Assembly: GCA_019009955.1 (NCBI GenBank)
Contig: CM032228.1
Location: 257,841,001 to 257,905,000, forward strand
Origin: Riptortus pedestris
Taxonomy: Eukaryota > Arthropoda > Insecta > Hemiptera > Alydidae
Direction: 5' to 3'
Length of the DNA: 64,000 bases
Every line of letters begins with the position of its first letter. Position 1 is the first letter of the stretch. The notes beneath the pieces are model-generated. The model was not told where the DNA came from, searched no databases, and saw only the letters and a program-made list of their open reading frames with translations. Shown here piece after piece: positions 10,045 through 21,420 of this stretch. The translations under genes and the position numbers were made by a program.

Positions 10045-10865
10045 GAGGTGTTGGTACCTGATGGGAAGATGTTCGGCCTCATCTAGGCAGGGCACCGTTG
10101 AAGCTACAACAGAAGATGAAGGCCTTAGTGACCTATGTCTTCGCGATGGTTTCAGGGCTCGGTGTTGGTACCTGATGGGAAGATGTTCGGCCTCATCTAG
10201 GCAGGGCACCGTTGAAGCTACAACAGAAGATGAAGGCCTTAGTGACCTATGTCTTCGCGATGGTTTCAGGGCTCGGTGTTGGTACCTGATGGGAAGATGT
10301 TCGGCCTCATCTAGGCAGGGCACCGTTGAAGCTACAACAGAAGATGAGGCCTTAGTGACCTATGTCTTCGCGATGGTTTCAGGGCTCGGTGTTGGTACCT
10401 GATGGGAAAGATGTTCGGCCTCATCTAGACAGGGCACCGTTGAAGCTACAACAGAAGATGAAGGCCTTAGTGACCTATGTCTTCGCGATGGTTTCATGGC
10501 TCGGTGTTGGTACCTGATGGGAAAAATGTTCGGCCTCATCTAGACAGGGCACCGTTGAAGCTATACGTACAACAGAAGATGAAGGCCTTAGTGACCTACG
10601 CGATGGTTTCAGCTCGGTGTTGGTACCTGATGGGAAGATGTTCGGCCTCATCTAGCAGGGCACCGTTGAAGCTACAGAAGATGATGGCCTTAGTGACTAT
10701 GTCTTCGCGATGGTTTCAGGGCTCGGTGTTGGTACCTGATGGAAGTGTTGGTTACCGATTAGAAGTGGTTCACTCAGCTAGACAGGGCATGGAAGCTAGG
10801 CTAACAGTGACAGATGGAAGGCCTTAGTGACATATGTCTTCGCGATGGTTTCATGGCTCGGTGTA
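10045..10865. repeat. 114-bp tandem repeat, about 7 copies
   Basis: The motif GTTGGTACCTGATGGGAAGA starts at about 10050, 10164, 10278, 10391, 10506, 10619 and 10728, spacings of 114, 114, 113, 115, 113 and 109. The first copies are almost identical and the last decay (10740-10865). As 114 is a multiple of three, both strands stay open, but indels in later copies change frame, so coding is unlikely. Confidence 0.93.
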
Positions 10866-11022
10866 TGAAAGAGCTGTCCTGACCGAGGTTCGCCCAATGA
10901 ACGTCGATATGAGGGCTTCGGTTAGGAAGTGGTTACATCTCCCCATTACACTTGTTTCCATGCATCAGTTGTGCTGCTGGATCAGGCCTACTTGCCTCAA
11001 CTGACTGTAAGCGGGGCATCTT
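10866..11022. other. Unassigned sequence between satellite and inverted repeat
   Basis: GC content is above the local average, but no domain or RNA feature is recognised. Confidence 0.5.
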
Positions 11023-11395
11023 CTGACAAGGGGAGTGCAAGGCCTTCCCCCAACGATTTGAAAGAACACTTTAGTGTTCATTGCCTGGTGAAAAACCAAT
11101 TCTGTTAAAGCGAGAGAACGCTCTTCTCAAGCGTTCGTCTAAAAAAATTGTTAAAGTTTGCCAGAACGTCTTGAGTTGTTCTCAAAGGAACAGTCTCTTA
11201 GAGTCCCCCGTAGCTCAGTTGACAGCGCTTTCTTTTTGTAAATAGAAATCTGAAGATCAATACACGCTGGGTGCGACTATTTTTTTTCTGGACTTTTCTT
11301 TTATCATTTTTTGCTTCTAGGTCGTTTATTTAATATTAATAAATAAATAAAAAGGTTTTTTTTTTTAATTTTTAGCGTGTTCTTAGTTAAAAATT
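11023..11395 (+). repeat. Left arm of a large inverted repeat
   Basis: Pairs with 11843-12200. Shared blocks, in order: GGCCTTCCC, CGATTTGAA, GAAAAACCAATTCTGTT, AAGCGAGAG, ATTGTTAAAGTTTG, a tRNA-like segment, TATTTTTTTTCTGG, and CATTTTTTGCTTCTAGGTCG followed by TTTATTTAATATTAATAAAT. The innermost 110 bp are nearly identical; the outer part has many substitutions. Confidence 0.85.
11214..11280 (+). other. tRNA-like sequence in left arm
   Basis: CCCCCGTAGCTCAGTTGACAG resembles the D-arm/box A of a tRNA. The arm TTTCTTTTTGTAAATAGAAA can form an anticodon-like stem, and GAAGATCAATACACGC stands where box B would be but matches GGTTCGANTCC poorly. It is not a working tRNA and is best read as the tRNA-derived head of a SINE-like unit. 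Confidence 0.45.
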
Positions 11396-11842
11396 TTATT
11401 GTGATAAAAGTGACTCCAAAACCGTTTGTATTTGATCGAACAGAATCACAAAATATCATGTAGTATTAAAATACATTCATACACCATTGTCATCCACAAT
11501 AAAATTGTTAACTTGATGATAGAAATGTACATCAGTGATCCAATGCCAAGCATAATGAAAATATAGCTCTAACATGTAAAACTGTTAAAAAATATTTTAC
11601 GTCTAGTGCTAGAAATTTTTAAATATCTTTATTAATTGTAAAATAAAATAATATCAAATAAATTGGTAAAATAAAGATAAAACAGTTTAAAACTATTAAT
11701 AAAATATCTGCGTTTTTGTTGATAATTGTTATATACTTACGTTTTCAATTAATAATATATTTCTTGTATAATATTAAATATTCCCTTATATTAATACATT
11801 TTTGACAGAAAGCATTCGAATTTTCTTTAAATATATGGAACG
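11396..11842. other. AT-rich spacer of the inverted repeat
   Basis: About 450 bases with no ORF and no recognised feature. Confidence 0.6.
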
Positions 11843-12200
11843 CGCTAAAAATTAAAAAAAAATGTTTTATTTATTTATTAATATTAAATAAACGACCTAG
11901 AAGCAAAAAATGAAGAAAAAAGCCCAGAAAAAAAATAGTCGTTCCAGGCGAGTATCGATCTTGAGATTTCTAGCTACAAAAAGAAACCGTTTTGCCCTTG
12001 GCCACGGGACTCCTTGAAAGAGGTGCCTTGGGAACAACTTAAGACGTACAGACAAACTTTAACAATTTTTTTTAGAGGAACGCATGGGAAGTGCGTCCTC
12101 TCGCTTAAACAGAATTGGTTTTTCATCAGGTACTAAACACTAAACATGTTTCGTTCAAATCGGTGGTGGGAAGGCCGTCCACTTCCCTTGTGAGGTAAGG
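11843..12200 (-). repeat. Right arm of the large inverted repeat
   Basis: Inverse of 11023-11395. Its tRNA-like segment (about 11935-12010, minus strand) is the better preserved of the two: CCCGTGGCCAAGGGCAAAACGG as box A region and GATCGATACTCGCC near the box B consensus. Confidence 0.85.
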
Positions 12201-12910
12201 AACGAGCTGGTAGCTCCAGAACTACTTGCGACGGTGCCTAAGTCGGGCATGAATAATTGCATAGAAGTATTAGGATTGAATTTAGTAAGGTAGCTGGTTC
12301 TACGTTCAAAAGCTGGCTACTGCAATGGAGGGGATAACGTGGCTTGTAGACTGAGCCAAGGAGGATATCTACTTTCAGAACTGGCTCTTATCCTGAGGAA
12401 TGTCCATAGGCCAGAAGAGTTGGAATACGTCAACATAATAAGAGTTGTACGTTTTGTCCAACAGGGTTTTGTACTGAGAGGGTGGCGTACGTGGACCTAA
12501 TTGAGTCGTGGTATAGCAAGAGAAGTTGGCAGTTATCCAAGTCACTGCGGCAGGACCAAAAGCGGCCAGCTATAAGAAGAAAATAGAGAATTTGACTAGA
12601 TGTTGAATCTGGGACGGCAGCTAGTCTATGAAGGAAAGGCCTCTGGTCCTTGAAGAGCGGGGCCGTTACATGGACCATTGGAATGCATCAACTTCCTGTC
12701 GTTTAGACGATCCTCAACAACTTGCTCCAAATTCTTATGGACAACGTGAGGCGAAAGAAAGACTTAGCCTGGCGCAAATTTATCGCAAAATGGCAGGGCA
12801 TTTTCTTCAAGTTTATTTTAAATGATGTACTTTCCCATTACTATTCATATTATTTTAAACGCGAAATAATTTTGATATATATGTATATGTACTACTACAT
12901 ACAAATTTTA
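12201..12910. other. Unassigned mixed sequence
   Basis: Short open stretches only (for example 12628-12825). They match no family I recognise and no homologous copy is seen in the window. Possibly an old transposon body. Confidence 0.4.
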
Positions 12911-13110
12911 GAGGCTCTGGTTGGTCATATGAGTACTTAATCTCACATGATAGACCTAGAGTGGCTAGTTCCATTCCCGCATGGGCAGAGGAATTTATTT
13001 GGTGACGGAATTCATTAAATAAAATCCGTAGCCCCAGCCTGTCTAGAAAAGGGTGCTAACTTGTAGATAATCCGTTAAAAAGTCGACTTTAATTAATAAT
13101 AAATTTTACT
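12911..13110 (+). mobile_element. SINE family C, copy 2
   Basis: GAGGCTCTGGTTGGTCATATG starts the tRNA-like head. AGAGTGGCTAGTTCCATTCCCGC stands for box B with a mutated core, then GGTGACGGAATTCATTAAAT and GCTAACTTGTAGATAATCCG follow as in other copies. Diverged, no clear target duplication. Confidence 0.8.
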
Positions 13111-15494
13111 AATTTGATTTGTGCTGCAGTTTATAGAGTTGGCTCTGAGAGAAGAGTTTTGTAGATGTTGATAGGAGGTCGTGTCAACAGCTGGATGGTA
13201 GAGTACTGTATATAAAGCCCAGTTAGACTCCCGCCAGCAACTGAAAAATGGTTGTATTAAATAATTACTTTAATAATAATTTACTACTGTCTATTCCGTT
13301 TTTAAAATAAATTATTACCGCGGTCATTTCTTGCTATCTGCCACAAGATCAGATAATACTTCCATAGCTACTGAGCCATCAGTTTAATTTTGTCTTTACC
13401 TTTTATAATTAAAGTAGTATTATTAGCACAATGAATAGATCTGGAAGAATTGAGGTAGGCTGAAAGATGGATATTTTATGTATTAAAAATACTAATTGGC
13501 GTAGTATTGAGCCTTGGGGAACACCCTCCCTGATGAACATTCGAAAATTGGCGGGAACTCTCTCGATCGGCCTTCAGACAGCTGTGGTCATATAACTCTA
13601 ATTCAGCCACAATTTGACTCGAATATTAAGTTATTGCCCCTCTACAATTTTTTTAATAGAATTTCTACAAAAATGAGTGAGCAGATTCCTACATTGTACG
13701 AATATGTACCTCTATATAAAAAATACACGCTCACAATTATGTTTCGCTTGTCATCTCGTATGAAATATTACTTTAATTATTTCAGATTTATATTTACTAT
13801 GGTGTACTGCCTCTTTTTAAATTATTAAAACTAGAGTTGTGATAATTATACTGTTATGTGATGGTCAGCGTCGCTTATCTACAGGACGCCATCCTCACGC
13901 TTTTGTATTGTCCGTATATACTCAATTATATAGGGATATTATTCGTTGGAGGACTTTATAGGTTGATATTTTACTTTATTTTTATTTATTATTATCTATA
14001 AAACTGGTATTAGATAACTTCTGAATAAACTTATTTCTTTATTTTTATACAGAGGCATTACTTGCGACATAGTAGGGATTTCATTCACCGGTATGTATTA
14101 GTAATAACCAATAAGAAGTTCATTTCTCTTGAGGATGCCTAATTAATATGCAGTAGTTAGTAACTAACCCTCAGCTCTTCATTTGCAATAGCTGTCATTT
14201 GGATGAGTTCATTTTAAACCGATTCATAACTATTTGTTGAATGTTTTCTTTTTAGTAGATTTCCCTTAAGGGGAACTACTCAACCAAAATATGATATAAG
14301 TCTGTGACATTGGTTCGAAATATGAGTTGTTTACAACTTCAGTGCTACTAACCAATCTAGGTTAAAAATATAAATATTCCAAATTATTATTCATTTCAAT
14401 GAAATATCTTTCTTATTTAATACTTATTACTATATATCACTGTACAAATCCAATTTACTTTTGATTAACAATTGTTTCATATTAACTCCTTTAAAGTTGC
14501 TATTGTTTCCTTATAGTAGACTATTGAGCTATTTGTGGAATGTAAGCATGAGCCAACTGAGGCCTGTGGAATGTCGTTCTTTAATATATTAGTTGCCTTT
14601 AATTTGCTCCATTAAAAAGAAGCACACAAGTCATCGTCCCTTTTTTATAACGCTGTTCATTTATAAGTCTCTTAGCCGAGACTGTTTCTTTGTTATAGTA
14701 AACAATGGCAGGGCGTATTGAAATAGTGCACAAATTTCCTTTTAAAATGTCTCTTTCTTCAGTGTAAACATATCACAATTGTGTTAATAATCCATAAATG
14801 AAGTGTAGTGTTCCATAAACATTGCTGACATTTTTAGGGATTAACAATAATATACATTTTTGTGTGCCTCATTGACTTTGATTTTTTTGTGTGTTTATAT
14901 ATAGTCCTATGAAGCTGCGAATTAACAAAAAAAAAATATATTTTAATTTATTAGAGTGTTTATCCATAATCAATTCATTAAATAGTTTATACAGCTATCC
15001 ACAGGTTGTTTATTATTTGTCTTTAGCAAGTTTTTTACATATTAAAAAATGATTAAGTTAGTTGCAAACATGTATATTGGTGATGTATATAGGGATTAAC
15101 AGAAGTAATACACATTTGGTGAGGCCCACTAACTTACCTTTTTTTTTGTGTGTTTATTATAACACATTTAATAGTCCCATACAGCTCAGGGTTTAAGAAA
15201 TAAAACTTTAAAATCTTTGTTGGGTCATTCTGTATTAACTAAGCTAGGGACAACCCATTAATAATTGAGTCATTTAAATAAATAATATTTCAAACAGTTA
15301 TAAAGAACTTAAATCCTTAGATGCACTTATGGACGGTCTTTGAATGCTATTTGATTTAAAACTACAATTTTTTGTGGCTGACAAAAAAGTTTCATGCTTC
15401 TGTGATTTTTGTTGTGTGTGTGGGAGGGGTTAAACATTTTTTAGATGGGTAGGTACACATCTACCCTGATATTTCAAGGGTTGTTAACTTAGTA
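13111..15494. other. AT-rich non-coding stretch
   Basis: No gene recognised. The open frame 13514-13828 has no familiar domain. A short end of family A (GATTTCCCTTAAGG) is present at about 14258. Two diverged direct repeats lie at about 14820-14935 and 15075-15200, sharing AGGGATTAACA, a T-run before GTGTGTTTAT, and ATAGTCC. Confidence 0.5.
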
Positions 15495-16548
15495 AACATC
15501 TGTCTTCCTCTATGCCTGTCTATCCTGGGGGTGTGCCCATTTTACGATGGTGTCGTTTGGCCATTGTGCCTCAATTTTCCTTGGTATACGTCTGTCTTCC
15601 TCCATGCCTGTCTATCCTGGGGGTGTGTCCATTTTACGGTGGCATTGTTTGTGCCCTTGTGGCTCTATGTCCCTTGGTATACATCTGTCTTCCTCCATAC
15701 TTGTCTATCTTGGGGGTGTGCCAATTATACGATGGTGTTGTTTGGGCCATTGTGCCACAATTTGCCTTGGTATACATCTGTCTTCCTGTATGCCTGTCTA
15801 TCTTGGGGGTGTGCCCATTTTACGATGGTGTTGTTTGGGCCATTGTGCCACAATTTGCCTTGGTATACATCTGTCTTCCTGTATGCCTGTCTATCCTGGG
15901 GGTGTGCCCATTTTACGATGGTGTTGTTTGGGCCATTGTTGCTTTTTTTTCCTTGGTATACGTCTGTCTTCCTCCATGCCTGTCTATCCTGGGGGTGTGC
16001 CCATTTTACGATGGTGCCGTTTGGCCATTGTGCCTCAATTTTCCTTGGTATACGTCTGTCTTCCTCCATGCCTGTCTATCCTGGGGGTGTGTCCATTTTA
16101 GGATGGCGTAGTACGTGCCATTGTGGCTTTATTTGCCTTGGTATACGTTTGTCTTCCTCTATGCCTGTCTATCCTGGGGGTGTGCCCATTTTACGATGGT
16201 GTCGTTTGGCCATTGTGCCTCAATTTTCCTTGGTATACGTCTGTCTTCCTCCATGCCTGTCTATCCTGGGGGTGTGTCCATTTTAGGATGGCGTAGTACG
16301 TGCCATTGTGGCTTTATTTGCCTTGGTATACGTCTGTCTTCCTCCATGCCTGTCTATCCTGGGGATGTGTCCATTTTAGGATGGTGTAGTACGTGTCATT
16401 GTGGCTTTATTTGCCTTGGTATACGTCTGTCTTCCTCCATGCCTGTCTATCCTGGGGATGTGTCCATTTTACGATGGTGTTGTTTGGGCCATTGTGCGCC
16501 AATTGGCCTTGGTATACATCTGTCTTCCTCTATGCCTGTCTATACATA
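15495..16548. repeat. 93-bp minisatellite, about 12 copies
   Basis: The block TGCCTGTCTATCCTGGGGGT recurs with its TATC(C/T) at 15521, 15613, 15706, 15799, 15892, 15985, 16077, 16170, 16262, 16355, 16448 and 16541, every 92-93 bp. The unit lacks stops in all plus frames, which produces long but meaningless ORFs (up to 251 codons). Confidence 0.95.
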
Positions 16549-17925
16549 GCATTCAGCTCCAATGGTTTTCACACTGAGCGTTCTATGTAGTGCCAATGTT
16601 TTCAGCTCTTGTGGTATCTTAAGCGGTGTTTTGTCTGTTGTGTTATATGCAGTGCCATTGTATTCAGCTCCAGTGGTTTTCATGCTGCGTGTTGTATGTT
16701 GTGTTATATGCAGTGCCATTGTATTCAGCTCCAGTGGTTTTCACACTGCGTGTTGTATGTTGTGTTATATGCAGTGCCATTGCATTCAGCTCCAATGGTT
16801 TTCACGCTACGTGTTGTATGGTGTGTAATATGCAGTGCCATTGCATTCAGCTCTAGTGGTTTTCATGCTGCATGTTGTATGTTGAGTTATGTCCATGCCA
16901 TTGCATTCAGCTGCAGTAGTATCTAAGCTGTCTTTGTATGTTGCGTTATATGTAATGCCATTGTATTCAACTCCAGTGGTTTTCACGCTGCGTGTTGTAT
17001 GTTGTGTTATATGGTGTGCCATTGTATTCAGCTCCAGTGGTTTTCATGCTGCGTGTTGTATGTTGTGTTATATGCAGTGCCATTGCATTCAGCTATTTAG
17101 TGGTTTTCACGCTTGGGATGTGGTTGTATGTTGTGTTATATGGAGTGCTATGCATGCACCTGAAGTGTTTGTCTAAGCTGCGTGTTGTGTGTTGTGTTAT
17201 ATGCAGTACCATTGCATTCAGCTCCAGTGGTTTTCATGTGCGTGTTGTATGTTGTGTTATATGCAGTGCCATTGCATTCAGCTCCAGTGGTTTTCACACT
17301 GCGTGTTGTATGTTGTGTTATATGCAGTGCCATTGTATTCAGCTCCAGTGGTTTTCACACTGCGTGTTGTATGTTGCGTTATATGCAGTGCCATTGCATA
17401 CAGCTGAAGTGGTGTCTAAGCTGCGTGTTGTATGTTGTGTTATATGCAGTGCCATTGCATTCAGCTCCAGTGGTTTTCACGCTGCGTGTTGTATGTTGTG
17501 TTATATGCAGTGCCATTGCATTCAGCTCCAGTGGTTTTCACGCTGCGTGTTGTATGTTGTGTTATATGCAGTGCCATTGCATTCAGCTCTAGTGGTTTTC
17601 ACGCTGTGTGTTGTATGTTGTGTAATATGGAGTGCTATTGCATGCAGCTGAAGTGTTGTCTAAGCTGCGTGTTGTTTGTTGTGTTATATGCAGTGCCATT
17701 GCATTCAGCTCCAATGGTTTTCACGCTGCGTGTTGTATGTTGTGTTATATGCAGTGCCATTGCATTCAGCTCTAGTGGTTTTCACGCTGCGTGTTGTTTG
17801 TTGTGTTATATGCAGTGCCATTGCATTCAGCTCCAGTGGTTTTCACACTGCGTGTTGTATGTTGTGTTATATGCAGTGCCATTGCATTCAGCTCCAGTGG
17901 TGTCTAAGCTAGGTTTTGTATGTTG
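16549..17925. repeat. 61-bp minisatellite, about 22 copies
   Basis: The unit contains TTATATGCAGTGCCATTGCA, TTCAGCTCCAGTGG and TTTTCACGCTGCGTGTTGTA, with steps of 61 bp (16641, 16702, 16763, 16824 and on). Some copies have a variant reading GTGTCTAAGCTGCG in place of TTTTCACGCTGCG. It abuts the 93-bp array with no spacer. ORFs are by-products of a stop-free unit. Confidence 0.95.
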
Positions 17926-19093
17926 TTTCTTTATTAAATAGCAGTTGTCATTGGTTTTGTCACTCATGACTTGTTCATCTTTGAAAATGTTGGATTGTGA
18001 ATATTAGTCAAAAAAAATGTTTAAGGGTACATAAGCCCTACGACTGAATGCTATCTTACACAGGTCTGTTTTATATACTTTTTTTAAAAGTATAAATAAA
18101 ATATCTATATGCATAATATATAATAGCCCCTATTTTGTGTTTCAGATCAGATTAAATTTAAATGGCTCTTCAAATTATTTTAGACAATATTTTCTTTTGT
18201 TCATTTTAATTTTTTTAATTCTTGAAAATGTTTATATTTTTAGTGGCTACAGTAGCAATTTATTGAAAAAAGAACATTAAAATCTATATTCTGACAAAGA
18301 CAAATTAGCATATTCTTTTGGATTAGGGCTAATCTATTCTCTGTTTTATGCCAGTTTCAAAATGGAATGTTATATAATAACAAAAATTATCCGAAGAAAG
18401 AAAACATCAAAGGTGTCCAACTGCAAAAGAGATTTGATTGATCAAATTTATTAATTAAATATGTTAATTTGCTTTTATTTATCGAATTTAAAGTGTTTTT
18501 TTAATTTTAAACTGTCCAAATTTCCAACAGTTTATTAATTGGATAACTGTGAATATCTTTTTTCTTTTTTTTTTTCAATTTTTTTATTATTTATATAATT
18601 TTTTTTTTGTGTACTCTTCTCAAGTGTTAATGTAAACTCCTATCAGTCAAGTATGCTAAAAGATTTATCATTATCTTGAGCAGTCCAGTATTTGTTTTGT
18701 TAATAGTAATTCTAGTTGTTTGGTTCTAAACGTTATCCATAAATTGCAAATAAATTAGACCCTTGATTGCATACAATAAAATTTTATTATTCAGGGCAAA
18801 CAGAATAAAATTGATTTTGAATTAAAATACAATTATTCTCTCCCGTGATAGTATAGGGGGAAAAAATTATACAATTCTCTCTCCCTCCCCCCCCCCCTCC
18901 TATTCCTATGATGTTTTCCCATGTCCAGTTAAAAAGGTTTTGCGGTGTAATTATTCGATTTTTCTGTGGGGATTGGGGCTTCCTCTAGCCGTGAACCTAT
19001 TGAGTCTTCTCCAATCTCACCACATGCTCCTTTTCCAACGAGCAGTGCCATTCCGACCAGATGCTCAAATCTTCCTCATGGAAGCATTAATAG
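17926..19093. other. AT-rich non-coding stretch
   Basis: No ORF, RNA gene or repeated family recognised. A poly-pyrimidine run with a C tract lies at about 18878-18902. Confidence 0.6.
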
Positions 19094-19696
19094 TGTTGCG
19101 AAAATTAAATAGATAAATAATCCTTCAGAGAGAGAGTGTCGCGTATTTGGAAAGTGTGACGTAGATCAAAGCAGCCGAAAGAATGTTCTAGGTCCGACCA
19201 GTACCTTCCAGCCAGACCTCGAATAGTCTAGACAATTCCCCTTTGATGTATGCCGCCTCCCTATATAAAGAAGGGCTAGCCGTGAGCAGTCAGTTTTATT
19301 CTCACCTGTCTTGATGTTCACATCAGTGCGACTTAGTGCAGTGCGGTAAAGTGTTTTTAAAAGAAGAATAGTGTTGTGCCGTGACTGTAAGTAACAGTTT
19401 AAGATAGTGCAGTGCCGCTAAGTAAAGGACAGTGCAGTGCCGCGAAGTAAAGGACAGTGCAGTGCCGGCTTTCTGTGAATTTCAGTGAATTATTGGACTG
19501 TGTAATCTGAAGAACAGTAACGCTATCAGTGTATACTGTGAGTAGTAATTAAGAATAATCACCAAGTTTATTGTGCATTATCCAAATAAATTGTGTAGTG
19601 ATAAAAACTGTGAAACTTGCGAGTATTTAATTTTTCAATCCAAAAGAACTCTTATTAAAAACGTTTATTACTGGTTTTGGTAATAAAACGTAACAA
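19094..19696 (+). repeat. 5' LTR of retrotransposon 2
   Basis: It begins TGTTGCGAAAATTAAATAGA and ends GGTAATAAAACGTAACA, matching the 3' LTR at 22467-23558 almost base for base. It contains a TATA box, an Inr-like TCAGTT and AATAAA-type signals. It holds about two units of a 25-bp internal repeat (AGTGCAGTGCCGCGAAGTAA) at 19406-19466, fewer than its partner. Confidence 0.93.
19263..19295 (+). promoter_or_regulatory. Core promoter of the 5' LTR
   Basis: TATATAAAG at 19263-19271 is followed 27 bases later by TCAGTT at 19290-19295, a spacing and initiator sequence typical of arthropod RNA polymerase II promoters. The same pair occurs in the 3' LTR (about 23089 and 23116). Confidence 0.7.
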
Positions 19697-19697
19697 C

Positions 19698-19715
19698 TGG
19701 TGTCAGAAGTGGGAT
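19698..19715 (+). promoter_or_regulatory. Primer-binding site, tRNA-Leu type
   Basis: TGGTGTCAGAAGTGGGAT is complementary to the 3' end of a tRNA-Leu (CCCACTTCTGACA plus CCA). It starts two bases after the LTR. Confidence 0.75.
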
Positions 19716-19737
19716 TGCAAAATTAAAATCAACAAAA

Positions 19738-20880
19738 ATGAAGTTTGAAGAACTAAAAGTGGCCATCTGAAGAAGGAGCTGGCTAAATTGAATCTGACAA
19801 CAACAGGAAACAAGGCTGAACTACAAAGGCGGTTGACAGATGAATTCCAAAGACAAGGAATTGATATAAGTGCTCATGAGTTGGACACTAAGGAAGACAT
19901 TGCTGTAAGTACTCCTATCTCAAGTAGCAATTTGGATTTAAATTCAATTTTGGCTGCAATGATGGAAAAAATAGCAGATAATAACCAGAAACTCTTAGAA
20001 GCTTCTAGAGCTAATTGCGAAAGGCTAGAAGAAAAATTCCAGGAAGCTTCTAGAAGCAACAGTGAGAAAATCTTAGCGGAAGTAAGACAAGAATTTCAAG
20101 AAGCTTCTAGAGCTAATTACGAAAGATTAGAAGAAGCATCTAGAGCTAATTGCAAGAGGTTAGAAGAAAAATTCCAGGAAGCTTCTAAAAGTAACAGAGA
20201 GAAAATCTTAGAGGAAGTCAGACATGAATTCCAGGAAGCTTCTAGGGCTAATTGTGAGGAACTTCAGGAAGCCTCCAGAACGACAAACCTCAAACTCCAG
20301 GAAATATCAGAGGTATTGAGCAAACTAGTGGAAGCCATTGAGCAGAGAGTAAGCAGGTTTGATGGAAAACTGAATAATGTTGAAGAGAAAGTGTCCAGCC
20401 TAGGAAAGAAGGTAGACGATGAAATGAAATACGTGAGCTACAATTCCAAATGGATAATCTACATGTTCGAGAGGGTCCGTGAGGCTCATTTCAGAAAATT
20501 CCAGCAAGATAAAGACCCCAACTTTTGATGGTAATGTACCATTTAATGTTTTTAAATTCCAATTTGAGACGGTTGCCAGTAGAAACGGATGGAATAATGA
20601 AGAGAAAGCGGTAGAATTGATTTTGGCACTGAAGGGAACCGCTGCAGAAATCCTGGAGAGTTTACCTTCAGCTTATAGGAATAATTATGAGGACATTATG
20701 TTGGCATTACAGCGCAAGTTTGGCGGTGAGCATAAGCGAGAACTTTACAGGATGGAACTAAGGGGCAGAGTGCAGAAACCGGACGAGACGCTACAAGATT
20801 TTGCCATGGAAATCGAACGCCTAGTGCAGCTGACTTACCCAGGTGAAAAATCATCCATTCTTGGATCAGTTCAAGATTGA
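19738..20880 (+). pseudogene. Gag of retrotransposon 2 with N-terminal SAP motif
   Basis: Translation should start at the ATG at 19738 (MKFEELKV); a one-base shift near 19760 leads into the frame LKKELAKLNLTTTGNKAELQ, a SAP-type motif (two short helices used for nucleic acid binding). Residues at 19970-20420 form a coiled coil with three diverged repeats of EASRANCERLEEKFQ. At 20480 the frame shifts into the retrotransposon Gag domain: FDGNVPFNVFKFQFETVASR, ALKGTAAEILESLP, then LRGRVQKPDETLQDF. It would build the particle. At least three frameshifts (about 19760, 20480-20528, 20845-20880) make it defective. Confidence 0.8.
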
Positions 20881-21420
20881 AGCATTTGTGAATGGTATAC
20901 GAGATCCAGACGTTAAATTCGCGGTGTGTGCTATCCAAAAATCATCCTTTGCTGAAACCGTCTCTTATGCGCTAGCCCAGGAGACCGCTAAAGTAATTTC
21001 AAAGCCGCAAGTCTACAATGTGCGACGTCTTGTTGCTGAAACACGAAGTGGCGGTGACGAAAGGAGTGACATAGAAGCAGTGGTCAAGCGGATACTGGAG
21101 GAGCGAAGGAATAAATCACGCGCCGAATGCTTCAACTGCGGTATGGTTGGCCATTTTCAGCGTAACTGTAAAGCACCAAAGAAAGGGTTGAAATCTTTTA
21201 CACCATGGAGGGACCACTATCGGGTGAACAACGTCCATATCTAAAGAGTGAAATAGAAGACGTGGTCAAGCAAGTACTGGAGGAGCAAATGAATAGATTG
21301 TGCGCTAAATGCTTCAACTGCGGCGAGGTCGGCCACTTTCATCGTAATTATAAAGCGCCAAGGAAGAGGTCGAGATCTATTACGCCATGGAGGGACAACA
21401 AACGGGCGACTGACGTCGAA
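20843..21420 (+). pseudogene. Gag nucleocapsid region with two CCHC knuckles
   Basis: The first knuckle at about 21129 reads CFNCGMVGHFQRNC, a complete C-x2-C-x4-H-x4-C. The second at about 21311 reads CFNCGEVGHFHRNY, with the last Cys changed to Tyr. The flanks of the knuckles (VVKRILEE / VVKQVLEE, then TPWRDHYR / TPWRDNKR) show the knuckle unit is a tandem duplication of about 185 bp. A frameshift lies between them (about 21205-21244). It would package element RNA. Confidence 0.8.

Noticed and set aside
9968..10402. Repetitive 144-codon protein (MGRCSASSRQGT repeats)
   Set aside because: It coincides with the 114-bp satellite; indels in later units break the frame and the opposite strand is equally open.
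10045..10865. A CRISPR-like array
   Set aside because: Repeats are contiguous with no variable spacers, the unit is 114 bp, and the context is eukaryotic.
11214..11280. A functional tRNA gene
   Set aside because: The acceptor arms do not pair well and box B is far from consensus in this arm; the inverted partner shows the same degenerate form.
15512..16286. Long plus-strand frames of 199-251 codons (Cys, Trp and Leu rich)
   Set aside because: They lie entirely in the 93-bp minisatellite, and all three plus frames are open because the unit has no stop. No promoter or domain.
16992..17651. A 219-codon frame that looks like a repetitive membrane protein
   Set aside because: A by-product of the 61-bp array. 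The peptide repeats only because the frame cycles through the unit.
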